NCBI GenBank assembly: GCA_964423785.1
Contig: CAYRGZ010000002.1
Span: 1 to 49,612 of the forward strand
DNA from: S012-135 sp964423785
GTDB lineage: Bacteria > Desulfobacterota > Desulfobulbia > Desulfobulbales > S012-135
Reading direction: 5' to 3'
Length of the DNA stretch: 49,612 bases
Shown: piece by piece, positions 16,901-25,789 of the stretch
How the letters are laid out: every line of letters begins with the position of its first letter
Numbering within the stretch: position 1 is the stretch's first letter
The notes under the pieces: generated by a model
The model's database searches: none
What the model saw: only the letters and a program-made list of their open reading frames with translations
What the model was told of the DNA's origin: nothing
Made by a program: the position numbers and the translations under genes

Positions 16901-19900
16901 CTGGCGGGAGATGCCGCTCCACCGGGGGATCGACGGTGAACGCGGCCCCATTGACGGGCGGACATTTCGTCTCGCAGGGGATCTTCGGCCGCCGGCGGAT
17001 CTCGCTGCGGAAATCCGGCTGCTTGCCCCCGATCCAGAAGCAGCCGACCTCTATCATGATATTCGGGAGCTGGATGACGACGGCATTCTCCGGGCGATGC
17101 TGCAGAGTAAACGTCCCTGGCGGTTTGCCGACCAGATCATCAGGGGCCTTCAGCCTGACAACGAGGGGCGAGTGACCCTGCCAAGGGATAAGGAGCTTTT
17201 AGACCTGCTCAGACAAACCGATTGGTTGCCTGATAGTAACTCCCAAGGAGGCATTGCCCCCCAACAGATCCTCCTCCTTCCGAATGCATTGGAGACAGGT
17301 GTCTCAGTGCTCGCGAGCTCAGGCGCCCTTGGCGGCTACCGTCGCACCAATGACGTTCTGCCGGCGGTATGGAGCGCGGCGGGAAAAATCGTCCACGAGA
17401 TCCTCGGTCGTCCGGGTCGCTCTCGTCAGGTGCAGCATCTCGCTCAAGCCCTGGAGCCGGATCGGGTCGCCCGGGTCGACAATGGAGCATTCCTGATTCT
17501 GCCGGAAGCGCAGGCAATCGACATTTTGCTGATAAGGGACGCTCTTGAAACGCCGCTGGCAGGCTCTCATCAAGGGTGGGCGCTTCTCCATGCGGCGGCG
17601 GAAGCGGTCAAGGGCACCAAGCAATCCTTTGAGGATGTCACAGCGGCTGCTCGTGATGCCGTCATGGAGCTGGCCCGGTCGCTTTGTGCTCCCGCCCCTG
17701 CCTCGCGCCAGCTGGACATGTTAAAAACACTCTCGGCATCACGTCCCGCGAAAGACTCGGCATCCGGTCGTCTGTTTGGCAGACTCTTGGAATGCTTTGC
17801 GCGCACCGACGGGTTTTTCGAGGAGGTCCTGCCCGGCATGGACCTGCCGACCCAGGACGGCCGGTGGCATCCATCCCGCGAGGTTGCCCGGTCGGCCTCA
17901 GGCGTCGCGCGACGGCATCGAGTCCTGTCCGATCTTCGCGCCAGCCTTCGGCTCGACAGTGATGAGCCTGTCCGGGAGCAGGCGGCGGCTACGAAAGCCC
18001 GGATCGGACCCGGCACGGCCGATGCGCTCGCGAAATACTTCGAATCCTGGTCGGAACGAATCCCGCGCGGCGCTGTCGGCGCCTTCCTCGGGTTGCTCGG
18101 AAACGGGAAGGGCGATGCCATAGCGCGGCTGGCGGAAGAGTGGCTCGGGGATGATGTCAGTGTGGAGGGGATGCGCGCTGATCTAATCCCCGAGGATGAG
18201 AATGATTTCTGGGATGAGGAAGGGAACAATTTCTGGGACAAGGTCAAGGTCTTCGTGTCCGGGAGTGTCGCCCGAGGCAGCCGTGTGGAGGCGGTCAACG
18301 TCCTGGGGGAGCGGATCGAGATGGACGCCGACTCCGATCAGGATACCATCCTTGCCACCGACCCCATCCGGTGTCACTCCGTGCTCGGTGATTTCTGGGA
18401 TATTACGCTTCGCGATGTCGACCCGCAGCGCCGAACGGCCCCCGAACTTATCGGGCTGCTCGGAGGGACGGTAGAGTGGTGGGCTGTCCACATTCTGCGG
18501 GTTGATCCGCAGGCCGTGCGTGCCTGGTGGTCGCGCTGGGGGACGGGATCTCAGGCTCAGGTAGGACCCGTGCGGGCATCCATTCTGGCCCACCTGCCGC
18601 TTACCCTTCACCAGCTTGATGTGCGCGAATGTCCACCGCTTTGGGATGCGCTACGCGATGCTCAGCGGGCCCAGCGAAAACGTGAACAGGCCCCGCCGGC
18701 GCAGCTTCGGGATGCGATGAAAGCGGAACGGAGCGCGCTGGACCGGCTTGCGTCCCTCATTTGCGATGACCCGCAGCACCAGCGTTTCCTTTGGGAGCGC
18801 GTCCAGGGGCTGATACAACGCTTCGGCTACCGCGAAGACAGCGTTCTGCTTGAGCTCGCGCAGAATGCGGACGATGCCCTCGCTCAGGCCGCCGAGATCG
18901 CTGGAGGTGAGCTTGCGCCTGCCGCGCGCAGGCTCCTTGTCCGGATTCATGAGGTCGACGGCATACCGACGTTGGATATCACGCATTATGGACGACCGAT
19001 CAACGATACGGGAGGTGCCTCTTTCCCCCAGGGGCGCGAGCGGCAATGGGATCAGGATCTCTACTTCATGATGCTGCTGAACCTGAGCGGCAAGCCTGGC
19101 GAGGCGCCGGGCCACAGTACGGCCGCCTCGACGACCGGACGTTTTGGTCTCGGGTTCAAGTCGATCCATATCGTGTCGCGGAACCCGTCGGTGGTCAGCG
19201 GTTTTTTGGCCTTCTCTATCGCCGGAGGGTTGCTTCCCTCGGAGCAACCTGTTCCCGACGATCCCGACTTGCAGCCGGTGGAGGGATACCGGGCGACGCG
19301 AGTTCGATTGCCCTTGCGTGATGACCTGGATCCAACAGACCTTGTGCGGAAACTGTTTCAGCGCTTCATGTATGCGCGTACGCTCCTCCCTGTGTTCGCC
19401 CGTCAGCTTCGCGAGGTTGTTGTTGAAGGTGGCCCCTTCCCTGGAATCGCCAGGTTCAAGGAGGAGGTCATCATGGGCGCGCCAGGGTGGGCCGTTGCGA
19501 CGGAAACCACCGAGCTGCCGAATCACGAGCGGTGGCGCCTCGTGCGTTTCCGGCCTCCTGGCGCGAAGGGAAGCACGGTCGCGCTTGTGTTCGGTCTGAT
19601 AAACGGCGCTCCCGCCCCTTTCCCGTCGGATATGCCGTTCCTGTGGAATGTGACCCCTACGAGCGAGGGCTGGGGCTGCGGCTATGCGATCAACGGTCCC
19701 TTCAAACTGGACCCGGGAAGGACCCATGTCTCGTTGGATAGCGAGGAGACTCTCGCAGTCGTCGGCATGCTCGGAAAGGCTCTCGGCGCCGGCCTGGTTG
19801 AGCTGCACGACGCGCTGGAGGCTTCTGCGGGCGCCCTCGCACACGACCTGCCCACCACCGACAGGCTGCCCTCCTTCCTTGCGTCACTCTGGACCGTGCT

Positions 19901-21689
19901 CATCTCCGGGATCGACACCACTGACAATCTGCGGCAGAAGCTTCTTCTCCACCTCCACGGTGACGGACACGGGCTGTCCGCCTGGATGAGTACCCGGTCT
20001 GTGGTGCCTTCTGAATTGCCGGCGCCGTTTCCGGAACGGCTGCCGCCGTTGAAGCCCGAGACCCGGATCGAGGTCGCGGTGGGTGGCCTGGACGATCCGG
20101 ACATTTGCAAAGCCTTCGCAGACATCGACGATGTTGCCTCGCTGCTGAAGAGGCGCTGCGTCGTCTCCGGCAAGGTGGCGCGGCGCCTGCGTCCACTCCT
20201 CCCCGGCACCATCCGGCAGATTCAACCGTCGGACGTCCTCTCGGAACTCGCGGACGCGTGGGATAATTTCCTGTCGGCTGAGCGGTTACACTCGCTGCGG
20301 CCGCTTGCGGACGACGCGGTTTGGAGATTGCTCACGACGAGCGGGCAGGGACCTGGATGGGCCTCTCAGCTCGTTGCTTTGGCGGCGGATGGTTCCCGGG
20401 CCAGCCTGAGATCTCTACTGCTTCCGAGGGAGCTACCGCTTCCCGACGAGAGATCAGATATCGAAGACGAGCTTTTACGGGCTGTGTTCGCCCCCGACTC
20501 GCGAATCCTTGCCAAGAGCTACATCGTAACGTCCAAGGATCTGACCGTGTTCCAGCACCTCCGGGCGAGGCATGAAGTCGATGCCGCGACCATGGCCGCC
20601 TGGTACCAGGACATTCCGCCGCAGCGACGTAAGGCAGCCCTTCGCTATCTCCTCCACGGCAGTCTCCAGCATGAGATCCTTGAGCGGCTGGTGCCTTTCG
20701 ATACGCGTCCAATCTGGTTGGCAGAGTACGATGAGGTGCGCGAGATGCTCGAAGACACGGGCGAGGAGGAATGGCGGTGCCAGCGGCTTCTGGCTGCTCT
20801 TTTCCCGAGTCAATTTGAAGACAGGACCGAGCAGGAACCGCAATCCCCGCTGCCTCATTCGACGCGGCGGACCTTCTTCGAGCGCATGCAGGCGTGGTGG
20901 GACAATGAAGAGATGCGCCGCGAGGTCATAGGAACATACGAGGCCAGGGTCTGGCCAGCGTGGCTCCGGCAGACACCCATCGCGGACGGGCTCCGCTCCG
21001 ATTCCAGCGAGCATTGGCTGGCCCTGCTTGTCCTGGGAGCCTGTCAGAGCCTTGGTCGTACAAAGGATGGGCACCACCGCACCTTTCTTGAACGGGCATA
21101 CGACGATGGTTGGTGGATGGTCTTCAAGACACCCGATGACAAGGCAGCCTGGATGGATATCCTCCGCACCTGGCAGGATCGTGCTGTTAAGGATTTACCG
21201 TACGCACGATGGATGTCGCTCTTTCCCGCCATCTACCAGCTCAGCCGGTATCTCGAGAAGTATCGACGTCTGCTCCGTACGGCGGGGCGACGTCCCGCCG
21301 AGCTATACCGGGTGAGCTGTTTGCTCGCGCCGCGGGAGGATGAGGCGCTTACAGGGGCTGGTCAACAGTTCGACGCCCCGCCGGCGCCGCTGAACATGGG
21401 CCTTCACTGGGTTCTCCGAGAGCTCGTGCGACTGGGCGTGCTCGAAGGCGACCATCTCCTGCCCGACTGCTGGGTGCCGTCAGAGCAACTGCTCCGCTTC
21501 CTCCGGCCTCTCGGTCTTCACGTTCCCGATAGCGGTGCGTCCAACTTGGAAAAAGCCAGGGCAGTGTTCGATTTCCTCGCAGCGGAGCTCGACACGCCGA
21601 CGCCGCATCTCCATAGGGCTTTCGATATCCCACTACGTCACATCGACGATGACCCGCATTTGAAACGACAGCTCGGATTGGAGGATTGA
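13914..21689 (+). CDS. Giant protein with two sacsin-type GHKL (HSP90-like) ATPase domains
   Basis: The 2,591-aa protein starts at the ATG overlapping the previous stop (ATGA), with GGGGAGGGG just before it. Residues about 35-250 are a GHKL ATPase of the sacsin type, with the N-box E-L-V-Q-N-A-D-D-A-G (52-61) and the G2-box G-R-F-G-I-G-L-K-S (119-127). A second complete set recurs far downstream: E-L-A-Q-N-A-D-D-A (1647) and G-R-F-G-L-G-F-K-S (1742). The two units are separated by about 1,600 residues. The remainder is largely helical with acidic stretches (for example the E/D/S run near residue 785) and no domain I can name. Sacsin-like proteins couple ATP-driven clamp closure to chaperone or DNA-associated functions, and bacterial versions occur in conflict-system operons. 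Here it sits between the ATPase and the SNF2 helicase, probably as the large scaffold of the system. Confidence 0.85.
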   Translation: MTTPDPRHSGRSVDRRGDARIIRGALDEVKAIQTLLADIYKDAGDGRTLVRELVQNADDAGAGRLLFVVVEQGWENAENGLLRGPGLLVVNNGPFPARDRDALHQALGGSKADDTGKVGRFGIGLKSVFHICEAIVYVGAEAGTLRPGALNPWAGTGEQDDADPLHPDWDEVGDNDLAMLEKAATELLGRFDNGLLLWIPLRRPAHLDRARDRPYGLGQFCPTAEEIAGWFNRPATLALLLAQCGYLRSIEAGRAETPGGLAARTPLARVSRPGFEPGAWVGRYDDDSTVSRRSFEGAIESNAGENGADRWAVQGVEALGHDKLFTLRSSGDWPIDLVPKDGHVAEVPRKALAHAAVTVLRANSSHGNRALRVRWAVFLPLDDAPVPGSNTLVETTGSGKVNGAWDIILHGYFWPSHDRRSIPGVTDDDDGTGDGAMRVRWNRSVRDELLLPLVPAALARETNNLDAGVAWQFLQAVTETRIVRDHREAVTRRHLLLPTLTESGIRWDKKAREGMRILSIPAWTKAPEAVRKSFAAFLSKQPDKVVFIDNDAPRLGGEPGRWPADWLKRLLDCVPAEAFHTPRDLRWIEVLVRHVMGSGDSLDDELVIIVARWIGQRIGEGVLTPTTGGPVDDTREDLREAWRSLFSAFPEEWLVDAPVDSQHAVVELAAAGLVGEGLLPIPLGRRPGAPPRSRPEPQRLDSALLELGRRLAGPEGTSQRTRRSRLLLAESLLAVREDIPLEEELESLPLLRARRLPEDRDEAWSIGDLRRQNERHRVFARPSTDVEDSESEEDGSSLEAPSDPKRAVQELSRAIGEPVWLVEAAVGAAVRAPVPAAGPLASAVLCSGAIRSDPLERQPLLQRISADLVALAADDGDTVRNAIRALLTGRVADDAMDGRLYYVRSQDSEQAENQKTLEILLRLLNRSWCMVRPALIESLPHALVEDLLVKAVDAGVLHDLLREALDEPVDWSMLEQSEALHLLRHLFETAPEKKAAWREMPLHRGIDGERGPIDGRTFRLAGDLRPPADLAAEIRLLAPDPEAADLYHDIRELDDDGILRAMLQSKRPWRFADQIIRGLQPDNEGRVTLPRDKELLDLLRQTDWLPDSNSQGGIAPQQILLLPNALETGVSVLASSGALGGYRRTNDVLPAVWSAAGKIVHEILGRPGRSRQVQHLAQALEPDRVARVDNGAFLILPEAQAIDILLIRDALETPLAGSHQGWALLHAAAEAVKGTKQSFEDVTAAARDAVMELARSLCAPAPASRQLDMLKTLSASRPAKDSASGRLFGRLLECFARTDGFFEEVLPGMDLPTQDGRWHPSREVARSASGVARRHRVLSDLRASLRLDSDEPVREQAAATKARIGPGTADALAKYFESWSERIPRGAVGAFLGLLGNGKGDAIARLAEEWLGDDVSVEGMRADLIPEDENDFWDEEGNNFWDKVKVFVSGSVARGSRVEAVNVLGERIEMDADSDQDTILATDPIRCHSVLGDFWDITLRDVDPQRRTAPELIGLLGGTVEWWAVHILRVDPQAVRAWWSRWGTGSQAQVGPVRASILAHLPLTLHQLDVRECPPLWDALRDAQRAQRKREQAPPAQLRDAMKAERSALDRLASLICDDPQHQRFLWERVQGLIQRFGYREDSVLLELAQNADDALAQAAEIAGGELAPAARRLLVRIHEVDGIPTLDITHYGRPINDTGGASFPQGRERQWDQDLYFMMLLNLSGKPGEAPGHSTAASTTGRFGLGFKSIHIVSRNPSVVSGFLAFSIAGGLLPSEQPVPDDPDLQPVEGYRATRVRLPLRDDLDPTDLVRKLFQRFMYARTLLPVFARQLREVVVEGGPFPGIARFKEEVIMGAPGWAVATETTELPNHERWRLVRFRPPGAKGSTVALVFGLINGAPAPFPSDMPFLWNVTPTSEGWGCGYAINGPFKLDPGRTHVSLDSEETLAVVGMLGKALGAGLVELHDALEASAGALAHDLPTTDRLPSFLASLWTVLISGIDTTDNLRQKLLLHLHGDGHGLSAWMSTRSVVPSELPAPFPERLPPLKPETRIEVAVGGLDDPDICKAFADIDDVASLLKRRCVVSGKVARRLRPLLPGTIRQIQPSDVLSELADAWDNFLSAERLHSLRPLADDAVWRLLTTSGQGPGWASQLVALAADGSRASLRSLLLPRELPLPDERSDIEDELLRAVFAPDSRILAKSYIVTSKDLTVFQHLRARHEVDAATMAAWYQDIPPQRRKAALRYLLHGSLQHEILERLVPFDTRPIWLAEYDEVREMLEDTGEEEWRCQRLLAALFPSQFEDRTEQEPQSPLPHSTRRTFFERMQAWWDNEEMRREVIGTYEARVWPAWLRQTPIADGLRSDSSEHWLALLVLGACQSLGRTKDGHHRTFLERAYDDGWWMVFKTPDDKAAWMDILRTWQDRAVKDLPYARWMSLFPAIYQLSRYLEKYRRLLRTAGRRPAELYRVSCLLAPREDEALTGAGQQFDAPPAPLNMGLHWVLRELVRLGVLEGDHLLPDCWVPSEQLLRFLRPLGLHVPDSGASNLEKARAVFDFLAAELDTPTPHLHRAFDIPLRHIDDDPHLKRQLGLED

Positions 21690-24379
21690 TGGCAACCTTC
21701 GAGAAGAACGCAACTGTTCGACATGCCCGTTTCGGAACGGGACGAGTCCGCATGGACGACGGCAAGAGCGTCCTCGTCAGATTCGAGCACGGTATCGAGG
21801 AGTGTCTTCCTGGCGATCTTGAGCTTGTCAAGGGCTTGAGCGAGCGCGCTGCAGAAGCGCGGTTCGACCCGACTGTCAATGTGGTCACGAAAATCCTCGG
21901 AAACTGCATCGCCTCGGTGAATGACTCGTGGGGGGTTTTCTCCCGGTCGCGGATCACGCTTCTCCCCCATCAGCTCTGGGTGTGCAAGCGAGTTCTCGAA
22001 TCCTGGCCGACACGCTGGCTCGTGGCAGATGACGTCGGCCTCGGCAAGACCATTGAGGCGGGTTTGATCCTCACTCCGCTTTTGTCCTCGGGAAGGGTCC
22101 GCCGTCTCCTCATCCTGGCTCCAGCGAGCCTGGTAGAGCAGTGGCAGGTGAGACTACGCGAGATGTTTGACATTCGCGTTTCACTCTACGCACCATCCGT
22201 CGATACGGAGACCTCGGACTACTGGAATACCCACGACAAGGTCGTGGCATCCGCTCACACGTTGCGGATGGATACGGGAGGGCGCTGGGATCGCCTGCAG
22301 GAAGCCAAGCCCTGGGATCTCGTGCTGGTGGATGAGGCCCATCACATGAACGTGGACGAGGAGCGCGGACGAACGCTGTCCTTTCAACTCGTCGAGCGAC
22401 TGCAGACCCGAGGTCGTGTGCACTCGATGGTGCTGTTCACCGGAACCCCCCACCGAGGCAAGGACTACGGATTCCTGTCCCTGCTCAAGTTGCTCCGCCC
22501 CGACGAATTCAATCCGCAAGAGCCTCTTGAAAAGCAGGTTCAGAAGCTGCGGGATGTGATGATCCGCAACAACAAGCAGCGGGTCACCGATATGACCGGC
22601 ACCCCGATCTTTACCCCCGTAATTCCCCGTCAGGAGACCTACACATACTCGCCCGAAGAGGCGCGCTTCTACGCAAAGCTCACGGAATTCATCGCCACAG
22701 GAAAGGCGTATGCAGCCGGACTCGGCCAGCAACAGCGACGGATGGCCATTCTCGTCCTCATCACCATGCAGAAGCTGGCATCGAGCTCGGTCGCCGCCGT
22801 GCGACGTGCGCTCGCCAAGCGGTTAATGCGACTCCAGGAAGCCAAGGTGAAGATGGAGCAGTCCGCTCCGGACATGGCGCGGATGCAAGAGCTGTTGGAC
22901 GAAGACGACCCCGCCAACCTGGACGAGATCGCCCGCCTTGAGGAGCGTGTTGTGGAAAACCTCGGTGACATGATCCACCTGAACCCAAACGAGATCCCGG
23001 CCCTCGAGGAACTCATTGCAGCGGCCGACGAGGTGGATCAAGAGACAAAGATCGCGCGGATCATAGAGGTCGTCGACGAGTCGTTCACTGGCAGATCTGT
23101 GTTGTTCTTCACGGAGTACAAGGCGACGCAGGCGTTGCTGATGAGTGCTCTGCAGGCTCGGTACGGCGACGGCTGCGTTGCGTTTATCAATGGTGATGGC
23201 TTCATTGAGGGTGTCAAGGACTCACAAGGGCGTACGTCTCTCATCAGAGAGGACCGGCGCAGAGCCGCCGACAGATTCAACCGTGGCAACGTCCGCTTCC
23301 TGGTGTCGACAGAAGCGGCAGGCGAGGGTATCGATCTCCAGGAGAGCTGCAGCGCCCTCATCCACGTCGATCTCCCCTGGAACCCCATGCGACTGCATCA
23401 GCGCGTCGGGCGACTCAGTCGTTACGGCCAGACCAAGCCGGTTGACGTCGTGACGATTCGGAACCCCGAAACGGTCGAGAGTCGAATTTGGGAGTGCCTG
23501 GACCAGAAGCTTGATCGCATCACCCTGGCTTTCCAGGGTGCGATGGAGGACCCGGAGGACATGCGACAGCTGGTGATCGGCATGGCGTCGCCGCGGATGT
23601 TCACCAAGGTGTTCGCCGACGCGGATCCCGAGCTTAGCGGACAGCGGCTCGAGCAGTGGTTCGACGCAAAGACGGCAACGTTTGGCGGTGAGGATGCGGT
23701 TGGCGTCGTTCGTAGTCTGTTTGGCAACGTCGCTCGGTTCGACTTCGGCGAAGTGGTGGATGAGATTCCGAAGGTAGACCTGCCCGACTTGGTGCCTTTT
23801 TTCAAGTCTGTCCTGGCAATGTTCGGCAGACGCCCACACCAGGTTGACGATGTGCGCTTAAGATTCAAGACGCCCCAGCAATGGCTGGACGATTTCACCA
23901 TAGCTGAACGTTATGATCTCCTCTTCGCTCGTGAACCTAGCCCGCATGAAGGCGAGGATGTCGCGGGCGTTGGACTGCGGGTTGTTGACCGTGCCTTACG
24001 GGAGGCCTCCGAAGTCGTTGACGCTCTTGCCCCTATGGGTGAACTGAAAGGAGCGCTCGTGGTTTTCGCCCTCCGCGACCGCATTACCGGAGCAGAAGGG
24101 GTGGTACGGAAAGTAGTCGTTGGACTCCAGCGAGGCGAGGGACCTGAGTGGAAGCTGGTTCGCGACTGGGAGTTGCTCAAGCTGCTGAACCCCGCGGCAG
24201 ACAAGCCCCGAAGTAACGTATTCGACGTCAAGTCCAAGGGCGGTGTGGACACAGAGAATCTGCTCCACGAGGCAGAAGTTGCTCTCGAAGCTCGTCTCAA
24301 CGAGTTGGATCTACCGTTCCGGTTACCCGCCATCGAGCGTCTCGCCATGCTGGTCCCGGGAGAGCCAGACAAGACATGA
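21689..24379 (+). CDS. SNF2/HepA-family DNA translocase (helicase)
   Basis: The 896-aa protein has its start in the TGATG overlap with the preceding stop; a TTG at 21686 is an alternative. A short N-terminal beta domain (H-x-x-F-G-x-G-R-V) resembles the Tudor/CarD-like modules of RapA-type enzymes. The SNF2 core follows: D-D-V-G-L-G-K-T-I-E-A-G (residue about 114), V-D-E-A-H-H (about 215), F-T-G-T-P-H-R-G (about 250), S-T-E-A-A-G-E-G-I-D-L-Q (about 540) and H-Q-R-V-G-R-L-S-R-Y-G-Q (about 570). Such enzymes translocate on double-stranded DNA and remodel protein-DNA complexes. DISARM DrmD is a comparable defence-associated member. No nuclease domain is seen in its C-terminus. It is the last gene of the operon driven from 2237. 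Confidence 0.9.
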   Translation: MATFEKNATVRHARFGTGRVRMDDGKSVLVRFEHGIEECLPGDLELVKGLSERAAEARFDPTVNVVTKILGNCIASVNDSWGVFSRSRITLLPHQLWVCKRVLESWPTRWLVADDVGLGKTIEAGLILTPLLSSGRVRRLLILAPASLVEQWQVRLREMFDIRVSLYAPSVDTETSDYWNTHDKVVASAHTLRMDTGGRWDRLQEAKPWDLVLVDEAHHMNVDEERGRTLSFQLVERLQTRGRVHSMVLFTGTPHRGKDYGFLSLLKLLRPDEFNPQEPLEKQVQKLRDVMIRNNKQRVTDMTGTPIFTPVIPRQETYTYSPEEARFYAKLTEFIATGKAYAAGLGQQQRRMAILVLITMQKLASSSVAAVRRALAKRLMRLQEAKVKMEQSAPDMARMQELLDEDDPANLDEIARLEERVVENLGDMIHLNPNEIPALEELIAAADEVDQETKIARIIEVVDESFTGRSVLFFTEYKATQALLMSALQARYGDGCVAFINGDGFIEGVKDSQGRTSLIREDRRRAADRFNRGNVRFLVSTEAAGEGIDLQESCSALIHVDLPWNPMRLHQRVGRLSRYGQTKPVDVVTIRNPETVESRIWECLDQKLDRITLAFQGAMEDPEDMRQLVIGMASPRMFTKVFADADPELSGQRLEQWFDAKTATFGGEDAVGVVRSLFGNVARFDFGEVVDEIPKVDLPDLVPFFKSVLAMFGRRPHQVDDVRLRFKTPQQWLDDFTIAERYDLLFAREPSPHEGEDVAGVGLRVVDRALREASEVVDALAPMGELKGALVVFALRDRITGAEGVVRKVVVGLQRGEGPEWKLVRDWELLKLLNPAADKPRSNVFDVKSKGGVDTENLLHEAEVALEARLNELDLPFRLPAIERLAMLVPGEPDKT

Positions 24380-24403
24380 TGGTCATCCGCTGCGGAGCCC
24401 TAC

Positions 24404-24626
24404 GTGGGCTCGTGGGCTCGGACTTCTGGACGCGGCGCGGGAGACCTTGACGGGCGCCCTGCGCCGGAAGAAGGGTCGGTCCGAGGAACTGATTCGGGCG
24501 CTCCGGTACGAACGGGCCCTGGTCTACGAGGACCTCGGCCAGCGCCGGCGGGCACGCAGCGAGCTCGAGAAGCTCTACGCCGAGGACCTGGATTACGAGG
24601 ACGTGGCGGCCCGGTTGGGACTGTAG
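24404..24626 (+). pseudogene. 3' remnant of a tetratricopeptide (TPR) repeat gene
   Basis: The frame that stops at 24624-24626 encodes about 70 aa of well-formed TPR-like helices, including A-L-R-Y-E-R-A-L-V-Y-E-D-L-G, then A-R-S-E-L-E-K-L-Y-A-E-D and a final Y-E-D-V-A-A-R-L-G-L. This is the usual C-terminal ending of larger TPR proteins. There is no start codon with a ribosome binding site in frame; upstream the frame runs into the 3' end of the SNF2 gene, where it reads as nonsense. The stretch is visibly richer in G and C than its surroundings. The simplest reading is that the 5' part of a resident gene was lost or displaced when the left island was acquired, so this marks the island's right edge. 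Confidence 0.6.
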
Positions 24627-24798
24627 CGGAAATCCGAATCAACCCCGCTTCCGCCCCGTCGAAAACGGCCCGTTCTTTGATAACTCGTTGAATTACGAAG
24701 GCTTACGGCTTGACAGCCGGATGGAGAAGGGTTATGAAGAGGGTTGCATACGGGGAGCCAGATTACAATCCGCCAATTTGGGCGGTTCTTGGTTAACA

Positions 24799-24832
24799 CA
24801 AAACCCCGATGGCTAGCGCCTTCGGGGTTTTG
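24799..24832 (+). terminator. Rho-independent, probably bidirectional terminator
   Basis: An 11-bp perfect stem (CAAAACCCCGA at 24799-24809 with TCGGGGTTTTG at 24822-24832) encloses a 12-nt loop and is followed on the + strand by a pyrimidine-rich tract with several T runs. It would end transcription from the left (the TPR remnant and any read-through of the defence operon). It could also stop EPS-operon transcripts arriving on the - strand. Confidence 0.8.
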
Positions 24833-24907
24833 TCGTTTCTTCTTTTCTTCTTTCCCCTCACATCAATACAAGGGCATGAATGCCGATCTCCTCGCCGGAG
24901 GGGTTGA

Positions 24908-24926
24908 CACGTCTCTTTGAGACGTG
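24908..24926 (-). terminator. Stem-loop just after the EPS-operon lipoprotein gene
   Basis: A perfect 8-bp stem (CACGTCTC/GAGACGTG) with a 3-nt loop lies 2 nt past the minus-strand stop codon. No T run follows, so it is more likely a transcript-end stabiliser or part of a two-step termination with the hairpin at 24799-24832. Confidence 0.4.
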
Positions 24927-24928
24927 GG

Positions 24929-25789
24929 TCAGAACCGTTTCAGGGAGTGACCCAGGGCCTGGAGGGCACGTTTCACGATTCCTGGCCGGGGGGCGAGATT
25001 GGTCAGCCAAGGGCGCCACCGTTCCACGAAGGCGGCCATCTCGTGGTGCTGATTGGCTGCCAGCGCCAGGCCGGGGGGAGGCGGTCCCGTGGGGCCGGCC
25101 AGGGGCGCGGTGATCACCACCACCAGCCGCCGGTGGCGGCCGTAAAAGCCGTACGCCCCGATGACCTTGATCCAGGCGCCGTTCACCCGACCCCAGAAGG
25201 CCGCCCAGCGCAAGCCGTCGCCTCGTCCGCTGGTATAGAGTCGGTAGGGAGGCGGCACCGGGTAATCACGGAGGGGAAAGGCGGCTGTCTCGCTTTGTTG
25301 CAGGATAAAATTGACGTACGTATCTTCCGGTACCTGGAACAACCACGATTCGATGGTGGTGGGCCCCACCACCCGGCGGTTACTGGTGACCAAGGAGGCG
25401 TTCGCCGGCACGGCAAAGACGGTATCGAAGGCGTGTATGGTGTCGTCGGTACGTGTGCCGAGGGACGGCGGAGGGGGAAGAGAGTCCGTCTTGCTGGCGG
25501 CCGTCGCCGGCGGTGTCCGGCTCCAGCCCATCCGCGCTAAGCAGCGGTCATACAGTTCGGCATAGGTCTCCGGCCGGTAGTGCCGGTGCCGGGCGGTCGC
25601 GGCGATGGCCTGCCGCCGGGCAATGATTTCGCATTCCCGGGAGTCGATGTCGAATTCCCGCTGGCTGCCGCCCGCCTTGTACCAGGTCTGGGGCGTGGCG
25701 GCGCAGCCCGCGACCAGCATGCCCATCAACAGCGCCGGCCACCACCACCATCCACGTCGCATTCGAAGTGTTGTGCGTTCGACGGTCAT
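24929..25789 (-). CDS. Predicted outer-membrane lipoprotein of the EPS cluster
   Basis: The 286-aa protein starts in an ATGA overlap with the YjbH-type gene. A basic N-terminus and hydrophobic stretch end in the lipobox L-V-A-G-C, so it should be lipid-anchored after signal peptidase II cleavage. The body has no family I recognise; it has Pro-rich linkers and an aromatic core region. Its place at the end of an export operon (SLBB protein, Wzz-like protein, YjbH-like protein, lipoprotein) suggests a periplasmic or outer-membrane accessory of polysaccharide secretion. A longer open frame upstream in this register is only the shadow of the neighbouring gene. Confidence 0.75.
   Translation of the reverse strand: MTVERTTLRMRRGWWWWPALLMGMLVAGCAATPQTWYKAGGSQREFDIDSRECEIIARRQAIAATARHRHYRPETYAELYDRCLARMGWSRTPPATAASKTDSLPPPPSLGTRTDDTIHAFDTVFAVPANASLVTSNRRVVGPTTIESWLFQVPEDTYVNFILQQSETAAFPLRDYPVPPPYRLYTSGRGDGLRWAAFWGRVNGAWIKVIGAYGFYGRHRRLVVVITAPLAGPTGPPPPGLALAANQHHEMAAFVERWRPWLTNLAPRPGIVKRALQALGHSLKRF

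Larger units (their letters stand above)
24627..24928. other. Gene-free junction between left island and EPS operon
   Basis: No reading frame here looks real. A short hairpin (CCGCC/GGCGG, 24770-24785) precedes the strong terminator at 24799-24832, and a third stem-loop at 24908-24926 follows the stop of the minus-strand lipoprotein gene. I looked for a tRNA or an obvious attachment repeat in this stretch and found none. Confidence 0.5.

Noticed and set aside
24627..24928. tRNA or attachment repeat at the left-island edge
   Set aside because: No T-arm consensus or cloverleaf is found; only hairpins and a terminator are visible.
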